From the NCBI GenBank assembly GCA_003135495.1, contig PLBX01000016.1, forward strand, positions 1 through 7,464: a stretch of DNA of 7,464 nucleotides, in the 5' to 3' direction. Shown in pieces: positions 1 through 6,000 of the stretch; the stretch's first letter is position 1; each line of letters opens with the position of its first letter. Source of the stretch: Acidobacteriaceae bacterium (GTDB lineage Bacteria; Acidobacteriota; Terriglobia; Terriglobales; Acidobacteriaceae). The position numbers were made by a program, and so were the translations under genes. The notes beneath the pieces are model-generated. The model did not search any database and was not told the origin of the DNA. It saw only the letters and a program-made list of their open reading frames with translations.

Positions 1-213
1 CGCAACAAAAAGGGCCAACAATGATGGGGCCTTTCGATCGTGTCCAACACACGAACAATCCGTTCATCAGCCTACGAGTGGCCTTAACCGTGAGAGCTAT
101 TGGAGACACAACTCCAACTGCCAGCATCCCGAGGCATGAGGCTCGGTATACGGCAACAACCAGATTCTCTGTGGAAACGTGCAGATTCTTACGGGTAACG
201 TACAGAGCACGCA

Positions 214-221
214 GGGGGGGG
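214..221 (+). repeat. G8 homopolymer tract
   Basis: Eight consecutive G residues lie 49 bases upstream of the start codon at 271, followed closely by a second G-run (GGGG at about 227-230). Runs of this length are prone to slippage in replication and to miscounting in sequencing. If a frame crossed it, a one-base change would alter the reading frame of the leader region. Confidence 0.8.
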
Positions 222-258
222 TTAGTGGGGCTCTTAACGAGAGTCAGAATCAGGAACT

Positions 259-263
259 AGGAG
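259..263 (+). promoter_or_regulatory. Ribosome binding site for the 271 gene
   Basis: AGGAG sits 7 bases before the ATG at 271 and decides this start. The downstream protein begins directly with the repeat region, which supports the same choice. Confidence 0.75.
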
Positions 264-270
264 AACAAAA

Positions 271-891
271 ATGCCCGATCCAGATCCATTTGCCGCTATT
301 GCGAGACCGATCGTTCCGCCAAAGGCGAACGCCGACCCATATGCGAACATCGCTAAGCCCATCGACCCGTATGCCAGTATCGCCAAACCCATCAACTTCG
401 ATGACTTGGGGGGAAGACGGGTCAGCGGGCCATCGACTGGTTCTCGCCCCATTATCGTTCCGAGGGAAGACATACCGCCAGGTATGGTGGTGGTGTACTG
501 CCTTGGATGTGGCCACGCCTTGTTTGCAGATGGTGGCTGGAAGAGAAGCCACAAAGTTAGGTGCCGTTGTAGTCTAGTGAACGTATTTTCTGACTCCAGC
601 GAACCACTAATCGGTGAGTCGTATTACTCCCGGGCCGATGCACCGGCCCCCAATTACAGCAGCACCGAATCTCGAACGAGCGATCTCGCCACTCGCCCTC
701 AGTCGCAAAACGAGCTTCCTGCATTATCGGTCGGTGGCAATGGTCACACTCAAAATAACCTACGAACAGGAACGGTAGGTCGAAGTAGTACCATTCTGCG
801 GATTCCGTCATCTCTCATCCTCTTAGGGCGGGTGGTTCGTTCTCGCTTTCAGGATCTCTTGGGCGCGGCAATATTACGCCGTGCCAAGTAA
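271..891 (+). CDS. DPYAxIAKPI-repeat protein with zinc-knuckle motif
   Basis: This is a 206-residue protein of unknown function. Residues 5-41 contain three copies of DP(F/Y)A(A/N/S)IA(R/K)PI, the last two directly adjacent, then a polar stretch. Residues 76-101 carry C77-x2-C80-G-H82 and, after a short span with W90, R97-C98-R-C100, a spacing that could bind one zinc ion. The rest, from about residue 102, is rich in Ser, Thr, Arg and Asn without an evident fold. It is exactly the part lying antisense to the Cys-rich gene at 557-811, so this tail may not be real coding sequence. The gene may originally have ended soon after the knuckle. The start is supported by AGGAG 7 bases upstream and by the opening MPDP, which is shared with the giant gene at 3077. 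The repeats could be a targeting or packaging tag; that is inference. Confidence is good for residues 1-100 and low for the tail. Confidence 0.6.
   Translation: MPDPDPFAAIARPIVPPKANADPYANIAKPIDPYASIAKPINFDDLGGRRVSGPSTGSRPIIVPREDIPPGMVVVYCLGCGHALFADGGWKRSHKVRCRCSLVNVFSDSSEPLIGESYYSRADAPAPNYSSTESRTSDLATRPQSQNELPALSVGGNGHTQNNLRTGTVGRSSTILRIPSSLILLGRVVRSRFQDLLGAAILRRAK
283..393 (+). repeat. Three in-frame decapeptide repeats DP(F/Y)AxIA(K/R)PI
   Basis: Copies lie at 283-312, 334-363 and 364-393, coding for DPFAAIARPI, DPYANIAKPI and DPYASIAKPI. The second and third are in direct tandem. The DNA differs mostly at synonymous positions, which suggests the peptide, rather than the DNA, is being conserved. 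Confidence 0.8.
557..811 (-). CDS. Small Cys-rich zinc-knuckle-like protein, antisense
   Basis: This is an 84-residue protein on the minus strand, starting at 811 and ending with TAA at 559-557. AAGAGG lies 7 bases upstream of the ATG, a strong ribosome binding site. The composition looks like a folded protein: many Trp, Tyr, Phe, Cys and His residues. An N-terminal aromatic stretch (WYYFDLP, residues 7-13) is followed by C22-x2-C25-H26, then E40-W41-R, then R49-C50-C-C52 and a W/H-containing end. The spacing CxxC ... W(K/R) ... (V/I)RCxC matches the knuckle of the plus-strand gene it overlaps. No function can be assigned; a zinc-stabilised small domain is the best structural guess. Because it is nested entirely within 271-891, one of the two frames is probably wrong in this overlap. 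Its ordered composition makes it a serious competitor to the tail of the plus-strand gene. Confidence 0.5.
   Translation of the reverse strand: MTESAEWYYFDLPFLFVGYFECDHCHRPIMQEARFATEGEWRDRSFEIRCCCNWGPVHRPGSNTTHRLVVRWSQKIRSLDYNGT
819..824 (-). promoter_or_regulatory. Ribosome binding site for the antisense Cys-rich gene
   Basis: On the minus strand AAGAGG precedes the ATG at 811 by 7 bases. It is one of the main reasons to take the 557-811 frame seriously. Confidence 0.55.
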
Positions 892-1051
892 TTCAGCAAT
901 CGACAGCTCAGCCAATTCTTTCTGGGCTGCCGCGGAAAAACTGGCTGTCTCGTTACTGGAAAATCATTCGCGCAAGGCTTAGGTATTCCCACATCCAAAG
1001 TCTCGATTAAGCATTCCGCACAAAGATTTTTTCTGCATCGCCTCACCTAAC

Positions 1052-1057
1052 AAGGAG
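1052..1057 (+). promoter_or_regulatory. Ribosome binding site for the 1069 gene
   Basis: AAGGAG precedes the ATG at 1069 by 11 bases, a little long but usable. The preceding 892-1051 gap contains no gene I can support and no clear promoter. Confidence 0.65.
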
Positions 1058-1068
1058 AAACATACAAA

Positions 1069-2427
1069 ATGGGATCATGGATGCCTCAATTGCCGCCGCA
1101 ACTCTTGCAGCAAGCCTTGGCGCGTCAACCCGCGCCTGCTCCCGGCGTTCCATCGCAGCCCTTGCCTCCAGCTCAGTCCATGCCCTTGGCTCAGCCCGGA
1201 ATGCAGAGAGCTATGGGACCGCCATCTCCGCCTCCAGTTGTTCCGCCACAAGGCGGACAGCCAATGGGTACGAACCGTGTGCCCAGGGTTCCATTGGTTC
1301 CGGTTACTATCCCGCCAGTGCAACAGCCACAAGCGCCATCTAGCCCAAAGCCGTCTGACGATCCAGCTATAAGTAGTCAAGTCGACCCTGCATTAAAAGC
1401 TGCGATGGAATCGCAGAAGGGTGCGATGGCTGGCATCGACCAGCAGCAACAAGCATGGCAAACGCATAGCGCGAAGGCTCCCGTCGCACCAAACTATGAA
1501 GATTACAAGCCTGCATTGTGGAAGAAGATCGCCGCGCCGTTTGTTGGCGCCTTGGCAGCTCAGGGACATGGAGATGCTGGCGGAGCAGTTAGTTCCATGC
1601 TCTACGGCCCGTGGAACAGAGCGCAGGGAAAATACGGCCAACAAGAGAAGCAGTGGGAAGAAGAGGGCACAAATCTGGGGCGGCAGAACGTACTTGCCAG
1701 CGACCAGGCGCGAGTCGCTCAAGAGGGGGTAACCAACCAACTGAACGTCAAGAAGGAAGCTGAGACGGAAAAACGGGATACCGCGAACGCTCAGTACAAG
1801 AGCGACTTTAACGAGATCCGACAAGAATACGATCGAGGGCGCGTAACTCAAGAACAAGAAAACCGCCTTGCACGAATAGCCAACCAGAGTGAAAACCTCG
1901 ACCTCAGGAAAGCAGCTCAGGAGCTACAAAAGCAAATCATCGATCTTCGGGATAGGGATGTAACAACCAGAGAGAACAAACTAGCAGGCGGACAGACGGA
2001 CAAAGAAAACCCAAACGGCTTCACGGCCTCTGAGCAACGCGAATACAGCGCCAAAACCCGGCGTTTCACTACCCAGATTGATGCGCTCAACAGAGAACGC
2101 GCTGTGTGGGTTGGAATGCCGGGAGACTCCGCGAAAAAGTCTGTCGCTAAATACGATGCGGAACTAGAGACACTCCATGGCAACCTCGATAAAGCGGAAT
2201 CCGACATTATGGATAAGCGGAAGAGTGCTGGAGGGGCGCAGCCGTCAGGATCCAGCGGTAAGACTGGGCCAATGCCGGGAGATACGGTTAAGGTTCACCC
2301 AAAAGCTCCTCGACCATCTGGCCCCAATACCCAACTGAAGCAAGGTGGGCAAGTCGTAGCCTACTCCGCCGATGGTAAAACGTGGAGCGCACCGCGTTCT
2401 AGTGGCTCTGCCAGCGGCCAACGATGA
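1069..2427 (+). CDS. Pro-rich and coiled-coil protein, putative virion component
   Basis: This 452-residue protein belongs to no family I can name. Residues 1-110 are dominated by Pro, Gln, Ala and Met and should be disordered. Residues 145-195 form a more conserved-looking block with L150-W151-K-K, a Gly/Ala-rich stretch (VGALAAQGHGDAGGA) and LYGPWNRAQGKY. Residues about 190-310 and 325-390 are rich in Glu, Gln, Lys, Arg and Asn and should be long helices or coiled coil. Residues 391-452 are disordered, with a small strand-like end (GGQVVAYSADGKTWSAP). There is no signal peptide and no clear transmembrane helix. This architecture, next to a giant polyvalent protein, resembles internal or ejected virion proteins and linker-type structural proteins of phages. 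That assignment is inference from architecture and context only. The start is set by AAGGAG upstream. The gene ends 84 bases before the stop of the convergent minus-strand gene at 2512. Confidence 0.85.
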   Translation: MGSWMPQLPPQLLQQALARQPAPAPGVPSQPLPPAQSMPLAQPGMQRAMGPPSPPPVVPPQGGQPMGTNRVPRVPLVPVTIPPVQQPQAPSSPKPSDDPAISSQVDPALKAAMESQKGAMAGIDQQQQAWQTHSAKAPVAPNYEDYKPALWKKIAAPFVGALAAQGHGDAGGAVSSMLYGPWNRAQGKYGQQEKQWEEEGTNLGRQNVLASDQARVAQEGVTNQLNVKKEAETEKRDTANAQYKSDFNEIRQEYDRGRVTQEQENRLARIANQSENLDLRKAAQELQKQIIDLRDRDVTTRENKLAGGQTDKENPNGFTASEQREYSAKTRRFTTQIDALNRERAVWVGMPGDSAKKSVAKYDAELETLHGNLDKAESDIMDKRKSAGGAQPSGSSGKTGPMPGDTVKVHPKAPRPSGPNTQLKQGGQVVAYSADGKTWSAPRSSGSASGQR

Positions 2428-2511
2428 AATACAAATGCTATTTGTTGTTGAACGAGCCAGGAATGCTCTTTGAATCGGCAGTTTCGTTAGGTCTCGGGTT
2501 TCTAAAGATGA

Positions 2512-2949
2512 TTACAAACCGCCTGCGAAGAACTGAAACGGAGGATGCTTTGAAGTGCCAAACGGTAAAGCCCGATACCCGCTTTTACACTTCACGCCAG
2601 ACACGTTCCATGTTTGCGGTTCTTGCTGAACGGATTCTTCGCTCATATCGCGGTTCCTTACTGCGACTAGCATTACGTTGTCTATGCAGTTGTTACCATC
2701 GCATCCGCTTTGAACGCTCAATACGCGGAACTCTGAGATTTGACGTGGTGCGTCGGTGTGTCCCACGGGTGCCCTGTTCTGATAGTCGAAATGAAATGCA
2801 GTTTTGCAGTCGGAGCATACAAAGTTTAGAACGGGTTCGCCCGTATATGACGCTCGCAGATACTGAATTATTTCTTCAAGGATGGTTTCAGGCAGCTCGC
2901 TGGTATGCCCGTTTGGACAGCCAATCTGGTAAATCGGAACAGAACTCAT
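2512..2949 (-). CDS. Small zinc-ribbon-like hypothetical protein
   Basis: This 145-residue minus-strand protein starts at 2949. A longer in-frame start at 3009 exists, but AGAGG lies 6 bases before the ATG at 2949 and the ordered sequence (MSSVPIYQIGCP) begins there. It has two half-sites that look like a duplicated ribbon. The first is C11-P-N-G-H15 with C45-x2-C48. The second is C83-x4-C88 with C121-x-S-G and a Tyr (Y125) where His would be expected by analogy with C-P-N-G-H. The middle carries FHFDYQNR, and the C-terminus (residues 125-145) is basic and aromatic. The second site may thus have lost a metal ligand. The protein should be soluble and cytoplasmic; function is unknown. It is convergent with the gene ending at 2427 and divergent from the giant gene at 3077, which suggests independent expression, as for phage moron genes. 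Confidence 0.8.
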   Translation of the reverse strand: MSSVPIYQIGCPNGHTSELPETILEEIIQYLRASYTGEPVLNFVCSDCKTAFHFDYQNRAPVGHTDAPRQISEFRVLSVQSGCDGNNCIDNVMLVAVRNRDMSEESVQQEPQTWNVSGVKCKSGYRALPFGTSKHPPFQFFAGGL

Positions 2950-2955
2950 CACGTA

Positions 2956-2960
2956 CCTCT
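2956..2960 (-). promoter_or_regulatory. Ribosome binding site choosing the 2949 start
   Basis: AGAGG on the minus strand is 6 bases upstream of the ATG at 2949. The alternative ATG at 3009 lies upstream of the proposed promoter and adds 20 residues without recognisable motif, so the downstream start is preferred. Confidence 0.7.
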
Positions 2961-2972
2961 CAAAGCTGGGCA

Positions 2973-3001
2973 ATTCTAAGCTCCGCTGAGCAGGTCGGCA
3001 A
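2973..3001 (-). promoter_or_regulatory. Candidate sigma70-type promoter for the 2949 gene
   Basis: On the minus strand TTGCCG (4 of 6 matches to TTGACA) is followed after 17 bases by TAGAAT (5 of 6 matches to TATAAT). The -10 box lies about 23 bases before the start codon, leaving a short leader that holds the ribosome binding site. Spacing is ideal, but both boxes deviate from consensus, and the host's promoter preferences are unknown. Confidence 0.4.
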
Positions 3002-3060
3002 TGCTCCAAACGTGATCGGTTAGCCCCAGCAACACAGTGAATAGCCCACTACCGGTAACC

Positions 3061-3067
3061 GAGGTGA
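3061..3067 (+). promoter_or_regulatory. Ribosome binding site for the giant gene
   Basis: GAGGTGA precedes the ATG at 3077 by 9 bases and fixes the start. The first residues, MPDPQF, repeat the MPDP opening of the gene at 271. Confidence 0.75.
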
Positions 3068-3076
3068 CCGAATACA

Positions 3077-6000
3077 ATGCCTGATCCTCAATTTGAAGTA
3101 GTAAGCGCCGACGAACCGCAGTTTAGTGTCGAAGACGCTGGCCCAGCTACGCTCCGGCAAAGACGGGGCGGATTTAGCGGCACGATGCCTGCTCCGACTG
3201 GAACGATCTCTGCCTACCACCCCAGCAACTTCGATAAGCTAAAGGCCGCAGTGCCAGCGGTTGGCCATGTAGCGGATATTCTCTCCGGCAACAAGCCATT
3301 CAATGCGCCAATGGCGGCGAAGGATACAACGCAGTTAGCTTATCCAGAGCGCGTCTACAGCGAAGAGGAACAGGCGCAGCACCCGATTCGCACTGGCGTC
3401 GACCAGTTCGCAGGAAGCATGACCTCGCCCGAAAACATGCTTCTTATGGCTGGAACTGGAGCTTTGGGAGCGGTGCCAGGAACGCTTGGACGGGCTTTGC
3501 CGCGAGTCGTTAGCGGAGCATTCAGTATCGACATGCTGCATCAGGCGGCGCAGCAAGTCCCAGCAATCAAGGCAGCGTTAGATCGCGGAGACGTTGGAGA
3601 AGCCAAGCGACAAGCAACGCTGGCTGGGCTCACTGGGGCAATGGGAGCCGCGGCCGGCATCCATACCGCGACATCCGTTGTCGATCCGCGCTTGTCTATA
3701 GATTCCTCTCCCGATGCGACTAGGGTTGGCGCAACCGTTGCTGGCGGAAGGGCAGGCGCCGGAATCCAAGTTACGCCGGACGCTGTTACGGTTGGTGGGA
3801 AGATAGGCCCGTTTCAAGGCAGTAAGACATTCAGCCGCGGGCAAGGCTCTACTCCGAATGGTCTTGAGCCTCCAACCATCCAAGGCAACCCGCAACCTAT
3901 CCAACCCGACGCTTCTGCTCAAGCTATCTCTGACTACGATCAGGTCATGGCAAATGCCGGCAAAATAGTTAGGGGCGAGCCTATCGCTCCTCCACCTCCG
4001 CCGAAGCCAGTAGTCCCCAATATTGGCTCCGAGCAGATACAGGAAATTGGCGGGATGCTTGAGAAGATTCCTGAAGCACAACGAGCGCAAGCCATCATTG
4101 AAACGCATGGCACGCTGGCTAAGTTGTTGTTGCAGCAAGGCAAGATCGTAGCGAATGGGAAGCTGGAAGTCATCAAGACGCCAGAGCAGGCCGATTCCGT
4201 AGCCCAGCGGTTAATCAACGATGAGGTACAAAGGCGCGACAAAGAAGCCGAGCAAGCGGCGAAAGAAGCTGCGAAGCCTGCGCCTAAAGTTGAGCAAGCG
4301 AAACCTGTAGCGAAGGTATCGAGTCGACAAAAGGCGGAAGAACTCAACACGCCGAAGTTTGAAGTTAAAGAAGCAGAACCCAAATTTGAAGTTGTCCCGG
4401 CGCAAGGGGCAAGGGTAGAGTCGAACAATGGCAAAGAAGCCAACGTGGGCGAAATTGGGAGCGGCAAAGGTGTTACCGTTTCTGCCACTGCCGAACCCAC
4501 CAGTCAACAACAGCCTACCATTACCTCGCAAAGTAATACTGAAGCGACTGCAATACCTAGCGAACGGCCTTCGCCAGCGGCCAACGGATTGGCCAGCACT
4601 ACTGAATCAACGCAGTTCTCCAAAGGCGATGCCGTAACCTTCTCTCGCAACATGCAAGTTGCCAAGGGAGAAGGCAAATCAGAAATCATTCGAGTTGGAA
4701 CCAAGGGATCAGTAGAGCATTTTAATCCAGCCTTAAACTTTGCCAGAGTTCGCTTGGAAGATGGCAAAGTACAGACCGTTCCATTGCGGTATTTAGAGAG
4801 TGGGCATGGCGAGCAATCAACTGTACCTGTATCGGTGGAACCGAATGGATCGCAAGGGGCAGTTGTGCCGAGTGCTGGTGCGGGGAGCAAGGAACAGTTG
4901 CCTGGTGGAGTTTCTGAAGGACGGCCACAAGGCAGTGACCAGCCGCAACGCAATAAAGAAAGCACCTTAGCTCCAGGCGAAGTCCCAGCCGACCAGAAGC
5001 CTCTCGTCGGCCAGACATCTAACATCGAGAAGTTCAAAACTGTTTATGCCCGTCACTTGGCGCGCGCTGTTGATCTTGATCCAAAGACCTACGCCTACGG
5101 CAAGGACAAGATTCCAGATGTCGTCAAGCGAATGTCCGACAGCCTTACCAGGGGAGCGGCCAGCGAAGACAGCCCAGCGATCCGAGCAACGCTGAAAGAA
5201 CTGGGCATCAAAGATACGTTTACTGACATCAAGAAATACCTAACGGCGCCCAGCGCGGAGACAACTACTCCACCCGCGGAGAAGCCAGCACATGCAGAAA
5301 GCGGAGCAGTCGGTCTAGCCAATGCTGTTCACGCCAAACTTAAAGCTGGTGAATCCCTCGGCAATGTAACCGACCTCAACGCTATGGCAGAGAAACACTT
5401 TGGCTCTGCGCGTACCTCTGGCGAGTGGACCCCAAAAGATGCCTTCGATGCGATGGAGGCTGGAGTCAATAAGCATTTGCTTGACCGCGGCAAAGACCTT
5501 ATGGCGATGGATGCCCATAAGGGACTTGCCGAATTACGCGACCTGATGGGGAAGATTACTTCCCAAGGAACGCGAACCGAAGATCAGATCAAGAATCAGC
5601 AGTTCTCTACTCCTCCAACCGAGTCCTACGTTGCTGCCAAAGTTGCCAACCTAAAACCCTCCGACGTTGTGCTCGATCCGTCCGCTGGGAACGGCGGATT
5701 GGCGGTATGGCCGCAGTCGATTGGCGCAGAGACGCACGTCAATGAGATAGCACCGCGCCGGCAGGAGATGCTCAAGGCTGTGGGCTTCGACAAGCCAACG
5801 GCGCACGATGGGGAGATCATTAACTCCCTGCTCGACCAGAAGGTTAAGCCGACCGTCATCCTGATGAACCCGCCGTTCTCCGCAAGTACACAGAAATCAT
5901 TCGAGGCGAAGAATAGAAGCCAGTACGGATTTAACCACGTTGATTCTGCCCTACAAAGACTAGAGCCCAATGGGCGCCTGGTCGCAATATTGGGCGGAGG

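Larger units (their letters stand above)
1..270. other. Leader region with no supportable gene
   Basis: I see no convincing coding sequence here. Three short frames are open in pieces: one from about 21 to 260, one ending at a stop at 137-139, and one ending near 196. None shows a recognisable motif, and their composition is irregular. A small inverted repeat lies at 38-54 (TCGTGT, 5-base loop, ACACGA) without a following T-run. The stretch may hold the degraded or untranslated end of a gene lying left of the window plus the leader of the gene at 271. No sigma70-type promoter with good spacing was found. Confidence 0.4.

Noticed and set aside
21..260. 79-codon plus-strand frame at the window start
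   Set aside because: It is rich in Arg and Thr without hydrophobic pattern or motif, and crosses the G8 run. It is more likely chance than a gene.
849..1046. 65-codon minus-strand frame with a CAEC motif
   Set aside because: It is short, Arg/Pro-rich, partly antisense to the 271 gene, and shows no further zinc ligands in a sensible order.
2431..2445. Perfect inverted repeat ACAAAT-GCT-ATTTGT after the 1069 gene
   Set aside because: The stem is only 6 nearly all A-T pairs with no proper T-run, too weak to be called a terminator.
2424..3023. A 199-codon plus-strand frame whose ATG overlaps the stop of the 1069 gene (ATGA)
   Set aside because: It is antisense to the zinc-ribbon gene at 2512-2949, is unusually rich in Arg, Cys and Ser, and has no motif. 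The minus-strand gene has a good SD, promoter and ordered Cys pattern.
3940..4500. Long minus-strand frame within the giant gene
   Set aside because: Its composition (Ser, Leu, Ala, Cys, Thr repeats) is that of the antisense of a Lys/Glu/Ala-rich coding linker; no motif or ribosome binding site was seen.
4504..5037. 177-codon minus-strand frame within the giant gene
   Set aside because: It is a shadow of the motif-bearing plus frame (SH3-like region), without motifs of its own.
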